Origin: Thermococcus chitonophagus
Lineage (GTDB): Archaea > Methanobacteriota_B > Thermococci > Thermococcales > Thermococcaceae
Reading direction: 5' to 3'
Assembly (NCBI RefSeq): GCF_002214605.1
Contig: NZ_CP015193.1
Span: 186,001 to 250,000, forward strand
Length of the DNA stretch: 64,000 bases
Shown: positions 49,760-59,115 of the stretch, piece by piece
Numbering within the stretch: position 1 is the first letter of the stretch
How the letters are laid out: the number at the start of each line of letters is the position of its first letter
The notes under the pieces: generated by a model
The model's database searches: none
What the model saw: the letters and a program-made list of their open reading frames with translations, nothing else
What the model was told of the DNA's origin: nothing
Position numbers and translations under genes: made by a program

Positions 49760-50377
49760 ATGGAAGAGTACTTCATCTGTCCAGAGTGCGGGAGTGAGGA
49801 TGTAGAGGTAATCAAGGAGAGAGGGAGGGAGATCACACTAAAGTGCAACGAGTGCGGTCACGTTTGGATGATCACTCTCCCCAAGCTCAAAAAGGTTCCG
49901 GTCATAGTCAGCAAACATGAGAGGAGCTTTAGGGAGTTCGCAGAGCTACCAGAAGACGAAACGGTAAAGGTGGGGGATGTAATTGAGCTCGAGAACGATG
50001 AAGTGAGGGTATTGAGCATAGAGCTCCCAGGAGGAAAAAGAGTTAGGAGGGCAAAAGTGCAGGAGATCCAGACGATATGGGGCGAGAGCTTAACGTACCC
50101 AAAGGTCTTCGGCGTATCGATATACCTCCCAGGGGGAATAACACAGTCTTTCAAAGTTGTAGTTGACAGAGATGAAGAATTCGTCGTTGGGGAGGTTATC
50201 GAGGTTGGAGGGTACACATTCAAAGTTGAGATGATAAAAACCGAAAGAAAGCTTATGAGAAGCGGAAAGGCCAAGGCAGATAAGATAGTCAGACTAATGG
50301 GGCACGCAATAAGGGGAAGAGCAAGAAGAAAACTTAAGGTCTATGAAGGTTACGAATCGCTACAGAAAGAAAGTTAA
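49760..50377 (+). CDS. HVO_0476-type zinc-finger protein
   Basis: This 205-residue protein starts with a zinc ribbon (CPECGSEDVEV then CNECGHVW, about 8-36) followed by a beta-rich domain (VKVGDVIELENDEVRVLSIEL) and a second one (VGEVIEVGGYTFKVEMIKTE), ending in a basic tail (RGRARRKLK). It resembles the archaeal HVO_0476 family. The combination suggests nucleic acid binding, but the role is unknown. It leads a co-directional run with the DUF998 and SagB genes, though gaps of 26 and 21 bases leave operon membership open. Confidence 0.78.
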   Translation: MEEYFICPECGSEDVEVIKERGREITLKCNECGHVWMITLPKLKKVPVIVSKHERSFREFAELPEDETVKVGDVIELENDEVRVLSIELPGGKRVRRAKVQEIQTIWGESLTYPKVFGVSIYLPGGITQSFKVVVDRDEEFVVGEVIEVGGYTFKVEMIKTERKLMRSGKAKADKIVRLMGHAIRGRARRKLKVYEGYESLQKES

Positions 50378-50403
50378 TAACGCTAAAGAGCGAAGTAAAG
50401 AAC

Positions 50404-50943
50404 ATGAAGAAGCTAGCGTACATCGGGCCTGTAATTTCGGTTGGTGGAGTACTCCTCTCTTATTTGATACATAGAGACTGGTGGAGAATAACTAAAAACG
50501 CTATAAGTGACCTTGGCAAGGTCGGCCTCCCCTACAACTGGGTTATGAACGTCTCCTTAATCATTGGAGCACTCCTCTTGATGATTTTTTCAGCCTCAAT
50601 GATAGTGAAAAGTGAGAAGCTCCAGTGGAAGATAAGCTTTGGAGTGTACCTCTTAGGGATGTTCTTCTTGGCTCTCGTTGGCATATTCCCTGAGGGAACA
50701 AGCCCACATTATGAAGTGAGCTGGGGATTCTTTATATTCACGTTTTTAGCAGTGCTTGCAACATCTATTTCCCTCCTTTTGGAGGGAGACAAAACTGGAA
50801 TTTTTGGTCTCGTAGTTTTTGTGGTAGGAGCTGCCCTCTCACTTTGGGCCCTTCACAGGTTTGAAGGGGTTGCGGTTGCAGAAACTATAGGCGTCATTGC
50901 ATTCCTGGTCTGGCACTATACCTTACTCAAAAGGTTAAAATAG
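50404..50943 (+). CDS. DUF998 family membrane protein
   Basis: This 179-residue protein has six hydrophobic segments. The DUF998 marks are the N-terminal segment followed by RDWWRITKNAISDLGKVGLPYNW in two parts, a loop GIFPEGTSPHYEVSWGFF (about 98-115) and a final WALHRFEGVAVAETIG. Its function is unknown. It lies 26 bases after the zinc-finger gene. Confidence 0.82.
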   Translation: MKKLAYIGPVISVGGVLLSYLIHRDWWRITKNAISDLGKVGLPYNWVMNVSLIIGALLLMIFSASMIVKSEKLQWKISFGVYLLGMFFLALVGIFPEGTSPHYEVSWGFFIFTFLAVLATSISLLLEGDKTGIFGLVVFVVGAALSLWALHRFEGVAVAETIGVIAFLVWHYTLLKRLK

Positions 50944-50964
50944 TATGAACTCAAAGTAACATGG

Positions 50965-51663
50965 ATGAAGAGGCTTGCATGGTTCACTGTTTTCCTCGTT
51001 ATAGTCAGTAGCCTAGCGATTTTGCTAAAGCCCTACCTACCTAAGGAAAGAGGTGAAATAGCAATGACGGGAGAAATAATCAAGCTACCAGAGCCAAGAC
51101 TCAAGGGAGATATGAGTGTTGAGGAGGCAATAGCAAAGAGGAGGAGCATAAGGAAGTACAGGAACGAGCTCTTAACCCTCCAAGAGCTCTCACAGCTGTT
51201 ATGGGCGGCCCAGGGAATAACCGAACCAAACAGGAAGTTCAGAGCTGCACCGAGTGCAGGGGCAACTTACCCATTCGAAGTTTACGTGGTCGTTGGAAAG
51301 GTAAAGGGTCTTGAACCTGGGATATATCACTACGATCCCTTCTCGCATTCAATAAGACTCGTGAAGAGGGGAGACTTTAGGAAAGCACTCCAGAAAGCGG
51401 CGTTAAATCAGGCATGGGTGGGAAGCGCAGCAATAGATATAGTCCTCGTTGCTTACTACGAGAGAACCACAAAGTACTACGGAGAGAGGGGTAAAATGTA
51501 CGTCCACATGGAGGCGGGACATATTGGACAGAACATATACCTCCAAGCTACAGCGCTTAATCTGGGAACCGTGGCCGTTGGGGCCTTTTATGAAGATCAA
51601 GTAGCCGAGATACTTGGCGTAGATGGTGTTCCACTATACATATTCCCGGTGGGGAAGATATGA
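50965..51663 (+). CDS. SagB-type nitroreductase-family oxidoreductase, membrane-anchored
   Basis: This 232-residue protein has an N-terminal membrane segment (about 4-20) and then a nitroreductase fold of the SagB/ThcOx type: AIAKRRSIRKYRNELLTLQELSQLLWAAQG in short stretches, RAAPSAGATYPFEVYVVV, and MEAGHIGQNIYLQATALNLGTVAVGAF. The FMN-binding Arg-Arg-Ser motif and the Gly-rich region are present. The usual azoline-synthesis partners are absent. The ATG at 50965 is closely preceded by another ATG out of frame. Its TGA overlaps the start of a small membrane protein. Confidence 0.85.
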   Translation: MKRLAWFTVFLVIVSSLAILLKPYLPKERGEIAMTGEIIKLPEPRLKGDMSVEEAIAKRRSIRKYRNELLTLQELSQLLWAAQGITEPNRKFRAAPSAGATYPFEVYVVVGKVKGLEPGIYHYDPFSHSIRLVKRGDFRKALQKAALNQAWVGSAAIDIVLVAYYERTTKYYGERGKMYVHMEAGHIGQNIYLQATALNLGTVAVGAFYEDQVAEILGVDGVPLYIFPVGKI

Positions 51664-51833
51664 TCGATCACTACACCCTCGGCTACCTCACCTTTGCTTT
51701 TATGAACCTCACGATGCTCTCGGGAGCCCTAATCTTCTTGGGAAGAAGGAAAAAGTTCTGGACTTATGCCCACGTGGCCCTTGCCGTTATAACCTACATC
51801 CTAATGACACTAACGATATGGGTCGTGAGATAA
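51660..51833 (+). CDS. Small two-pass membrane protein coupled to SagB-like gene
   Basis: This 57-residue protein starts with an ATG at 51660-51662 that overlaps the preceding TGA as ATGA. It has two membrane segments (about 6-28 and 38-55), with the basic loop GRRKKFW between. The sequence starts MIDHYTLGYLTFAFMNLTML and ends TLTIWVVR. The overlap strongly suggests translational coupling to the SagB-type gene, so it may be its membrane partner. No family was recognised. Confidence 0.75.
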   Translation: MIDHYTLGYLTFAFMNLTMLSGALIFLGRRKKFWTYAHVALAVITYILMTLTIWVVR

Positions 51834-51863
51834 TGATATAACCCTTGACAACTATCTTGGAAC

Positions 51864-52883
51864 ATGCTACCAGTGCCGGTGCTGAGGAAACTCCTGAAGA
51901 TACACTTCAAGCTCAAGAAGAGCAGGATCGCATGGCTAGCCCTTGGAGTTTCAGTTCTCGCGGTTATATTGGCAATTCTGTTTATGGTTTTTGAGGGTCT
52001 AGACTTCTTTACCGCCCTTTATTGGGCAGTAATCACGATGTCCACTATAGGCTACGGCGATGTAACTCCAACGACTCAGGCGGGAAAGATAGTTGCAATG
52101 ATAGCAGCTGTGGCTGGGATATCAAGCTTTACTGCCCTAGTTTCGCTGATAGCTGAGTACTTCCTGACATCTTCCCTAAGGAGGATGATGGGAATGCACG
52201 GTGTGAGGTTCAAAGATCACTACGTCGTTATAGGGAAGGGCCCTGGGGTTAGGGCATTTGTCGAGGAAATAATTGCGGCAATGGAAAGAGGGGAGGCCGA
52301 GAGAGGGAAGATAGTGGCAATCGTGGAGAGTGAGGATGAGAAGAGGAAGCTGAACCTTCCAGAGGAAGTAGAGGTCTTAGTTGGAGATCCCACAGAGGAC
52401 GACACGCTAAAGAGGGCCTCAATAGAGAGGGCTAAACACGTAATACTGACCCCCGAAGATGACAGCAAGGCTGTGTTCATAACGCTTAAAGTCAAGAGCA
52501 TGTCCAAGGCAAAAATCCATGTCGAGGCCTTGAGAGAGGAAAGTGTCCCCTTATTGAAAAATGCCGGAGCCGAAAGGGTAGTTCTAAGCAGGGGGCTTGC
52601 AGGAAGACTGCTTGCAAGCTCCATTTTTGAGCCGGAGGTAGTGAATGTCCTTGAAGATCTGATGAAGTCCAGCGAGGGGCATGATATCGTTATTATCTCA
52701 GATGAAAGGGCATGGAACAAGAAGTTTGAGGATGTCATTGAAATTTTAAGCCCAAGTTATTTCCCAATTGGTTACGTTAAGGGGGAGATGAGGTTAGCCC
52801 CACCACTTGATGAGGTAGTTCCCCAGGGAGCCAAGTTGATATGCATAACTGGCCAAAGCGATGTGAGAAAACAAGGGACGTAA
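51864..52883 (+). CDS. Two-TM potassium channel with RCK domain
   Basis: This 339-residue protein has two membrane segments (about 20-42 and 75-100) around a pore helix and filter TMSTIGYGDVTP (about 56-67), then an RCK/TrkA-N Rossmann domain (VVIGKGPGVRAFVEEI, about 117-132) and a C-terminal regulatory part. It resembles calcium-gated MthK-type channels. The ligand cannot be told from the sequence. A TATA-like element lies in the small upstream spacer after the previous gene. Confidence 0.93.
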   Translation: MLPVPVLRKLLKIHFKLKKSRIAWLALGVSVLAVILAILFMVFEGLDFFTALYWAVITMSTIGYGDVTPTTQAGKIVAMIAAVAGISSFTALVSLIAEYFLTSSLRRMMGMHGVRFKDHYVVIGKGPGVRAFVEEIIAAMERGEAERGKIVAIVESEDEKRKLNLPEEVEVLVGDPTEDDTLKRASIERAKHVILTPEDDSKAVFITLKVKSMSKAKIHVEALREESVPLLKNAGAERVVLSRGLAGRLLASSIFEPEVVNVLEDLMKSSEGHDIVIISDERAWNKKFEDVIEILSPSYFPIGYVKGEMRLAPPLDEVVPQGAKLICITGQSDVRKQGT

Positions 52884-52939
52884 GGCTTTGTTTTCCAAAT
52901 TTGGGCACTCATAATCCTATTTTTAAACATTGAGAAAAG

Positions 52940-52993
52940 TATATAATCCCTTACCTTATACCAACCTTGAAAACTCACGCTCATAGGGTGAGG
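52940..52993 (+). promoter_or_regulatory. radA promoter and RBS
   Basis: TATATAAT at 52940-52947 lies about 57 bases before the ATG at 52997, and GGGTGAGG at 52986-52993 sets the start. The predicted leader is about 25 bases. Confidence 0.55.
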
Positions 52994-52996
52994 TAT

Positions 52997-54061
52997 ATGG
53001 CAAAGAAAAATAGTAACGCTGATGTTAAGGAGATCGATGAGCTTGAAGAGCTTGGCTTTGAGCCCGTGGAGGAGGTAGAAACGACAAAGAAAAAGAAGAA
53101 GGAAAAGGAGATTAGGACAATAGAGGATCTCCCTGGGGTAGGGCCAGCGACTGCAGAGAAGCTTAGAGAGGCAGGGTTCGACACGCTAGAGGCAATAGCC
53201 GTTGCATCTCCAATAGAGCTCAAGGAGGTCGCCGGAATAAGTGAGGGAGCAGCGATAAAGATAATCCAAGCCGCAAGGAAGGCCGCAAACCTAGGAACTT
53301 TCATGAGAGCTGACGAGTACTTAAAGAAGAGGGAGAGCATTGGGAGGATATCTACAGGAAGTAAGAGCCTAGATAAGCTGTTAGGCGGAGGAATAGAGAC
53401 ACAGGCGATAACGGAGGTATTTGGAGAGTTTGGATCAGGAAAAACGCAGCTAGCCCATACTTTAGCGGTAATGGTGCAACTTCCTCCCGAAGAGGGAGGA
53501 TTACACGGTTCAGTGATCTGGATTGACACCGAGAACACCTTCAGACCAGAGAGAATTAGGGAGATCGCGAGGAATAGGGGACTTGATCCGGACGAAGTTT
53601 TAAAGCATATATACGTTGCAAGGGCCTTCAACAGCAACCACCAAATGCTACTCGTCCAACAGGCTGAAGATAAGATAAAGGAGCTTTTAAACACGGACAG
53701 ACCCGTTAAGCTACTTGTGGTTGATTCACTAACGAGCCACTTCAGAAGCGAGTACATAGGGAGGGGAGCCCTAGCCGAGAGGCAACAGAAGCTTGCGAAG
53801 CACCTTGCAGATCTCCACAGGCTCGCCAACCTCTACGAGATAGCGGTGTTCGTAACCAACCAAGTCCAAGCAAGGCCCGATGCATTCTTTGGAGATCCAA
53901 CGAGGCCCATTGGTGGGCACATCTTAGCCCACTCCGCAACCCTCAGAATATACCTAAGGAAGGGCAAGGGTGGGAAGAGGGTTGCAAGGCTAATAGATGC
54001 CCCACACCTTCCAGAGGGAGAGGCAGTGTTTAGGATAACCGAGAAAGGAGTAGAGGATTAA
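52997..54061 (+). CDS. radA: RadA recombinase
   Basis: This 354-residue protein is the archaeal RecA/Rad51 homologue that forms filaments on single-stranded DNA. After a Lys/Glu-rich N-terminal tail comes a helix-hairpin-helix domain ([16 protein letters not shown]), then the ATPase core with Walker [10 protein letters not shown] (about 138-146), Walker [12 protein letters not shown] (about 232-242) and the L2 region [14 protein letters not shown]. No intein is present, unlike in P. horikoshii. The ATG is set by GGGTGAGG; longer frames are unlikely. It overlaps the convergent ATPase gene by four bases. Confidence 0.97.
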   Translation: MAKKNSNADVKEIDELEELGFEPVEEVETTKKKKKEKEIRTIEDLPGVGPATAEKLREAGFDTLEAIAVASPIELKEVAGISEGAAIKIIQAARKAANLGTFMRADEYLKKRESIGRISTGSKSLDKLLGGGIETQAITEVFGEFGSGKTQLAHTLAVMVQLPPEEGGLHGSVIWIDTENTFRPERIREIARNRGLDPDEVLKHIYVARAFNSNHQMLLVQQAEDKIKELLNTDRPVKLLVVDSLTSHFRSEYIGRGALAERQQKLAKHLADLHRLANLYEIAVFVTNQVQARPDAFFGDPTRPIGGHILAHSATLRIYLRKGKGGKRVARLIDAPHLPEGEAVFRITEKGVED

Positions 54062-55053
54062 AGCCTCTTGAAAACTCTAAACATGACAGGATCTGGAATC
54101 CTGTACCTTCCGTGTCCAGTTGGCTCAAGAAATCCGTAATCAATGAGCCTGTTTATATAGTTCCTCAGGCTCCTCGGATTTATTTTAGTTTTCTTCCTTA
54201 TGTCTTCAAATTTTACTCCATCACCACCCCCGCTCAGCTCAGCAACAACCTTCATTATCCCCTCGTACCTCGAGGAAAGCTTTGAGAGCTCTTTAAATTC
54301 CGAGATAACGTACGTCATTGCCTCCTCCAGAACCTTCTCTATAGCCTCCTCATGGGTCAGCCCATCGACCCTAAAGACACCGTAATGAACTAGCCACCCA
54401 GGAATTCCATTTAAGGTTTTTATTGCTGACAGCAATTCTTCTTCCCTGACATCCATTCTGACTTCCTTAAATCCCCTCTCCAAGAACTCCAAGCTCTCTG
54501 AGGGATTAAATCCCGGCAAGACTATTCTCACGTTGTACCTCCCAAAAAGAGGGGATGAGCCATCATATAACCTTAGAAACTTCTCAAGCACTCCAACTTG
54601 GGAACCAGTGAACACGAGGATTATGTTTTGGAGGGCATCAAGGACCCAGGCAAGGAATTTCGTTAGGTCTTCATTTGCAAACCTTAGGTATTGGGCCTCA
54701 TCAAAGGCCACGATGACCTTTCCAATCTTGTTTAATTCTGCAAAGACGTCTATCAAGTCAAACTTATCCTTAAGTTCTAACTCAACCGGCCCAAGCTTAA
54801 TTCCCTTGACTCTTGAAATAACCTCACTAAGAACGCTCCTTCCACTCAAGACCTTGTAAATGTGCTCGGCAATCACTTTCTGAGGATACTTGGAGTTAAG
54901 GGAGGTAGCGGCTCTAGCATCTATCACCACATAAGGAACACCTTCCTTGGCAATCTCATTCAACGACGCATACAGAAAGCTAGTTTTTCCTATTCTCCTA
55001 GGTCCAGTAATCAGAATGAAGTTCCTGTTCTTCTTTATAGCATCTTTAAACAT
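54058..55053 (-). CDS. AAA ATPase (PF01637-like) with damaged 5' end
   Basis: This 331-residue frame has Walker [10 protein letters not shown] (about 17-25), Walker [15 protein letters not shown] (about 100-113), sensor-like VFTGSQVG and a C-terminal winged helix ([27 protein letters not shown] in two parts). Relatives begin about 25 residues earlier with an FDxRPKT...LFGRE segment. That segment is present upstream (about 55062-55110) but in another frame, and its start codon reads ATA instead of GTG or ATG. Restoring one G would rejoin it. So the remaining frame uses an internal ATG and may be functional or not. Confidence 0.75.
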   Translation of the reverse strand: MFKDAIKKNRNFILITGPRRIGKTSFLYASLNEIAKEGVPYVVIDARAATSLNSKYPQKVIAEHIYKVLSGRSVLSEVISRVKGIKLGPVELELKDKFDLIDVFAELNKIGKVIVAFDEAQYLRFANEDLTKFLAWVLDALQNIILVFTGSQVGVLEKFLRLYDGSSPLFGRYNVRIVLPGFNPSESLEFLERGFKEVRMDVREEELLSAIKTLNGIPGWLVHYGVFRVDGLTHEEAIEKVLEEAMTYVISEFKELSKLSSRYEGIMKVVAELSGGGDGVKFEDIRKKTKINPRSLRNYINRLIDYGFLEPTGHGRYRIPDPVMFRVFKRL

Positions 55054-55167
55054 TAGATATTCAGCTTCCTTCCAAACAAATCTTTAATCGATGTCTTTGG
55101 TCTCACATCGAATAGTATGGAACACTTCCCTTTAGGAATACCTCCTTGGAGTATATAAACCTAAAGA

Positions 55168-55278
55168 TCAGCGAACCTTAAAGTCAACTTTTCTCTTCAT
55201 TCTCCACTCCTCAAATCTCCTAAAGAAGGGACACCTTGACCTCCACAGCTTTATGAGCTCTTTAATCCTCTCCAGCAA
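55168..55278 (-). CDS. Possible small basic protein
   Basis: A 36-residue frame starts at a TTG, with AGGAGGGGAGAAG directly before it, and overlaps the end of the THUMP-SPOUT gene. It reads MLERIKELIKLWRSRCPFF then RRFEEWRMKRKVDFKVR, a basic amphipathic helix. A longer version from an ATG at 55308 (46 residues) has no ribosome binding site. It fills most of the gap before the damaged ATPase gene. It could be a real small gene; the evidence is only the ribosome binding site and charge pattern. Confidence 0.4.
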   Translation of the reverse strand: MLERIKELIKLWRSRCPFFRRFEEWRMKRKVDFKVR

Positions 55279-56335
55279 CTTCTCCCCTCCTCCTGAGCTC
55301 TTCCTCATAGATCGTCCACAAAGCAACTAAAGTCGCGGGAATTCCGTGTTCAGTCGCGAACGTCATGTAAGGGGCTAAATCCACGACGTAATCTGCAAAC
55401 CGGAACAAGCCAACCGGAATTCCCTCCCTTGACCCTATGAAGACTACGACTTCCTTTGCATAGTACATGTCCTTTGCCAGCTTGTCCTTCACCTCATTTA
55501 AGGTTGGGCCTTTTGGATCGGTGATTATTATTAGCCTCCTGTTCCTCCTCTTGTCCCTTATGACCTGATACAGATCCCAAACCGTTACCGGAACCTTTTC
55601 AACCTGCCATGGATAGGCTTCCCTCTGTATCTGATACCTGCTCTCCTGCCCTTCCTTGACCCCCCTTATAAAGGCCATAAGCTCATAAGCGTTCATCTTC
55701 TCCTTAGGGGCAATTATGAGTTCCTTAACCTCAAAGGCCTGGGCGGCCCTTCCAATTTTCTCACCAAAGGCCCTCGCGGTCTTGTAATCTCCCCAGTAGG
55801 GCATCTGGACTATCGTCAGTTTCTTGAAAAGCTTCCTGCAGTTGGGCTTCTCCTTGGGATACTTCTTCCACTTCATGTACTCTTCCCCAGGGATAACGGA
55901 GATGTACGCTTTGTCCCCTATTATCTCGACCTGAACGACCTTATCGGGGTAGCTTAGGTTAACTTCAACATTCTTCAGATCTTTTATCCTAGCTCCAAGC
56001 ACGACATTTACATCCACACTCGAGAAGTCCTTCTTCCCCCTCTTCTTCGTCCTAACAGCGAAGCTCTCACCGTCGTTTATGTGCTTCACTATCTCCTCAG
56101 CTGAATTCTTTATATCCTCAAGGGTCGCGGGAACTTCTACCAAGACTGGATAGACCTTCTCTACCTCCGGAACCTCCAGAATTTTTTGGAGAGCATTCTC
56201 CTCCTCAGCCTCAACTATAACTATCCCAGGATAACCCTCGGGGGCTATCGTGACCTTAGCGTTGGGAAGGATCTCCTTGATGTAGTTTCCGGCCACGGCC
56301 TCCATATCCATCTGGGTCTTCACGATGAACTTCAT
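55262..56335 (-). CDS. THUMP-SPOUT RNA methyltransferase-like protein
   Basis: This 357-residue protein joins an N-terminal THUMP region (about 1-165; MDMEAVAGNYIKEILPNAKV, GESFAVRTKKRGKKDFSS) to a C-terminal SPOUT-like knot (about 170-350; ITDPKGPTLNEVKDKL, EVVVFIGSREGIP, then DYVVDLAPYMTFATEHGIPATLVAL). It belongs to the archaeal SPOUT methylase group expected to modify tRNA or rRNA using SAM. The target is unknown. It is followed by a possible small gene and lies 29 bases after arcS in the same direction. Confidence 0.83.
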   Translation of the reverse strand: MKFIVKTQMDMEAVAGNYIKEILPNAKVTIAPEGYPGIVIVEAEEENALQKILEVPEVEKVYPVLVEVPATLEDIKNSAEEIVKHINDGESFAVRTKKRGKKDFSSVDVNVVLGARIKDLKNVEVNLSYPDKVVQVEIIGDKAYISVIPGEEYMKWKKYPKEKPNCRKLFKKLTIVQMPYWGDYKTARAFGEKIGRAAQAFEVKELIIAPKEKMNAYELMAFIRGVKEGQESRYQIQREAYPWQVEKVPVTVWDLYQVIRDKRRNRRLIIITDPKGPTLNEVKDKLAKDMYYAKEVVVFIGSREGIPVGLFRFADYVVDLAPYMTFATEHGIPATLVALWTIYEEELRRRGEVAGED

Positions 56336-56364
56336 GATCTCACCTCCTTGATAGGTAAAAGACG

Positions 56365-58071
56365 TCAGCTCTTCGCCCTCTTCTTCACCTTCACGGCTAT
56401 TCCCTTCTTGGCCCTCACCATTTCCTCACCGCTCAAAACGGCCCTCCCCACGGCAACAACCCTGTCCTCTCTAACAACGCCAACCCAATCGTTGGGCCTT
56501 ATTTTATCATCGGCACTCTCTACTCCAGCCGAGAACACATCGCCCCTAATCTCAAAGTCAACCTCAACCCAATAAGCCTTCAGCTCATCGTATATCCTCT
56601 GCATTCCGAAGGGTGTTACGCTTATGACCCCCTCCTGGAAGGTTCCAGTCTGAGAGTTGTTAACTATGAGCCTGAGCATCTTTGAGCCGACTATCTGAGC
56701 GTTATCCGGGAGAACAGCTTCTCCGGCCCCCAGGCCAAAGTAGAAGTCGAAGACCTTTCTAACGTTCTCATAGAACCTGTACCTTCTGTAGGCCTTGTCA
56801 ACTTCCCTAAGGTCGAACTCAGCTAACGTTTTCCTAAGCTTCTCGAGTGACTCTCTAGAGGTTGTTGATTCTCCAGCGGTGAATATTACATCCCTACCGG
56901 TCAGCTCCATGGCAAGCTTAACAGCTTCCCTATATCCTCCTTCAACGTGTGCAACTATCGGGATGTCGGGGTACCTCTCCAGAGTTTCCGCTAAAAGCTC
57001 ACCGGCAAATTTAACCTCCCACTCACTCCAGTGGCCCGTAACGACTATATCGTACTTCGCCAGCCACTCCCACTCCCTGGGAACCACACCATAGGGAGAG
57101 GTAACTATGAGCTCATGAACCCTGTAGAGCCTATTTCCAAGGGCATCTTTCATTGCCTTCCTGTAGAGGGTGTGGGATCTCGATCTTGAGTAGGGCTTCT
57201 TCGCCGAGCACGGTAGAATCAAGAGGATATCAATCCCCTGGGGAGGTCTAAACCTCTCAAGAACCCTTGAACGCCATCTAAAAACCTCGGGCCTTGTCAT
57301 TGAGTGGTCGCTTATGAATACAACTGTCTTATCGTGAACCGGCGTGTACTTTTCAAGGTAGTCCATGTTTTCCCTGTCTGCAATCCTTAAGATCCCAACG
57401 TTCATAGCCGTTGGCAGGAAGTTCTCAACGAGGTACCTAAGCTTCCCCTCTTGGATTGCAACTTTGACTAGCTTTATCATGTTCTTCGCGAACTCGATGG
57501 GATCATTGGGAGAGTCCCATATTATTGGGGAGAACTGGGTGAAACCCAATCCCTCAAACTCATAAATCTTTAGGGATCTAACATCAAAGGCATCTATCCC
57601 AAGGTAAACGGCCAAAGGATAGAAGAAGGGCTCTAGATCCGTGATCAGCACGGCGTTTGGAAACCTTTCCCTGAGCTCTCTAATTGTCTTCACGAAGCCC
57701 CTGTGGTCCCTGATCATTATCTTTGAATTCCCTATGTAGATCGCTTCAAACTCATGCTCCTCAATTATCTTGAAGAGCTCCTCATAGTACTTGTCCCTCT
57801 TTAAGGCGGGAAAGTAAAAGGCATTGAACTTTGAGTAATCGACATCCCAAAGCCTCTTCAGGGCCTTCTTTATCACCTCATCGGGAGTGTAGTAGCTTAT
57901 TGGAATTGAAGGAGCCAAGTTAAAATCGTATTCAGAAAAATCCTTTGGATGGAAGAACGAGTTAAACGGGGAAAGCGTGAAATCAACTCCAGCCAGTGAA
58001 GGAGTTTGAACCGGGGGATCTAGCCTTATAACCCCTAACCTGCCGGGCCCATCGTGCTTAACGACTTCCAT
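56365..58071 (-). CDS. arcS: Archaeosine synthase ArcS
   Basis: This 568-residue protein is related to tRNA-guanine transglycosylase but is the enzyme that acts on preQ0 in tRNA position 15 to make archaeosine (adding lysine, then finished by a radical SAM partner). It has a TGT-like N-terminal domain (ADFTLSPFNSFFHPKDFSEY region, about 1-260), an ArcS-specific segment with PCSAKKPYSRSRSHTLYRKAM (about 286-306), and a C-terminal PUA domain (about 495-565; DKIRPNDWVGVVREDRVVAVG). QueC at 20945 makes the preQ0 precursor. It is in a run with the SPOUT protein and a coiled-coil gene. Confidence 0.92.
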   Translation of the reverse strand: MEVVKHDGPGRLGVIRLDPPVQTPSLAGVDFTLSPFNSFFHPKDFSEYDFNLAPSIPISYYTPDEVIKKALKRLWDVDYSKFNAFYFPALKRDKYYEELFKIIEEHEFEAIYIGNSKIMIRDHRGFVKTIRELRERFPNAVLITDLEPFFYPLAVYLGIDAFDVRSLKIYEFEGLGFTQFSPIIWDSPNDPIEFAKNMIKLVKVAIQEGKLRYLVENFLPTAMNVGILRIADRENMDYLEKYTPVHDKTVVFISDHSMTRPEVFRWRSRVLERFRPPQGIDILLILPCSAKKPYSRSRSHTLYRKAMKDALGNRLYRVHELIVTSPYGVVPREWEWLAKYDIVVTGHWSEWEVKFAGELLAETLERYPDIPIVAHVEGGYREAVKLAMELTGRDVIFTAGESTTSRESLEKLRKTLAEFDLREVDKAYRRYRFYENVRKVFDFYFGLGAGEAVLPDNAQIVGSKMLRLIVNNSQTGTFQEGVISVTPFGMQRIYDELKAYWVEVDFEIRGDVFSAGVESADDKIRPNDWVGVVREDRVVAVGRAVLSGEEMVRAKKGIAVKVKKRAKS

Positions 58072-58077
58072 TTCCGA

Positions 58078-58980
58078 TCACACGAGATTGTACCTCTGGA
58101 GGAGCAGTATCTCATCCCAGGTAAGCTTCTCTCCACGCTTGAACTTCTCCAAGGCTTGAACAGCCTTCTCGAAGTTCGCATCTCTCTTCGAGAGCATCCT
58201 CGCAACAAGCTTGTAAGCTATAAGCTCCTTGTGCTTCTGATCATACTCGAGTATTTTCCTGTCTAGCTCCCTGAGCTGCCTCCTAACCTCCCTTATCTTC
58301 TCCCTAAGCTCAACGACCTTCTGATGATACTCATCCGCCTCCTTCTTAACTTCATCGGCCTTCTGATAAGTCTTTATCATCTGCTCATGGAACTGCTGGC
58401 TTTGATTAGCTAATTGCTGAATCTCTAGGCTTATAGCCCTTCTCGCCTTCTTGAGCTGGTCTATCTTCTTCCTAACCTCTTGTAGCTTATTATTGAACCT
58501 TTCAATCTGCTGAATAATCTCAAGCTCAGTAGCTAAAACTTGAATTTGATCAACTATCTGCCTCTCCCTCTCGGGGGTTATGTTTGGATTAGTCTGAAGC
58601 TCCCACTCAAGCTTCTCAATTCTCTCCTCAATTTTATCTTTAGGCATCTTAAGCCTTCTCAACTGCCTGTATTCGTCCCTCTTAGTTCTGTACTCCAGGG
58701 CCTCCTGATAGAGAAGGTCAAGTTTGGCATTTATCTCCTCTCTGTTTTTCTTAAGCTCCTTGATCTTGGCATTTATCTCATCCCTCTTAGCTTTAAATTC
58801 CCTTGCCTTTTCCCTGAGCCTCTTAACCTCCGCGTTCTTTTCGTCTCTCTTCTGGATCCAAGTGTTCAACTCTTGCTGTAGCTCCTGCAGCTTAAGCTCT
58901 ATGTTCCTTCTCTCTTCCTGTAGAGCCTCGAGTTCGCGCTTGATCTTCCTAATCTCTTCTGGGTCAACTTTCACTTGCAT
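58078..58980 (-). CDS. Long coiled-coil protein (COG1340-like)
   Basis: This 300-residue protein is almost entirely helical coiled coil from residue 5 to about 255 (repeated Leu/Lys/Glu/Arg heptads, EEIRKIKRELEALQEE onward), ending in a short globular tail (ALEKFKRGEKLTWDEILLLQRYNLV in parts). It resembles COG1340-type archaeal coiled-coil proteins sometimes annotated as phosphoserine phosphatase-like. GGGGAAG precedes the ATG. It is 6 bases upstream of arcS in the same direction. The role is unknown. Confidence 0.82.
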   Translation of the reverse strand: MQVKVDPEEIRKIKRELEALQEERRNIELKLQELQQELNTWIQKRDEKNAEVKRLREKAREFKAKRDEINAKIKELKKNREEINAKLDLLYQEALEYRTKRDEYRQLRRLKMPKDKIEERIEKLEWELQTNPNITPERERQIVDQIQVLATELEIIQQIERFNNKLQEVRKKIDQLKKARRAISLEIQQLANQSQQFHEQMIKTYQKADEVKKEADEYHQKVVELREKIREVRRQLRELDRKILEYDQKHKELIAYKLVARMLSKRDANFEKAVQALEKFKRGEKLTWDEILLLQRYNLV

Positions 58981-59115
58981 ATTTCTTCCCCTTTCTCACT
59001 TTTAGAATAGAACCTCTCATGAGTTCAGGCCCCGCTAATGTGGGGAGAACTTTTTCCAAATAAAAACTTTTCTCTATTCTCAAAACTTTTAACTCAAAAC
59101 ACTAAGGTTCATTCG

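Noticed and set aside
52981-53829. A 282-codon minus-strand frame opposite radA
   Set aside because: It is a shadow of the radA reading frame with Ser-rich composition and no recognisable domain.
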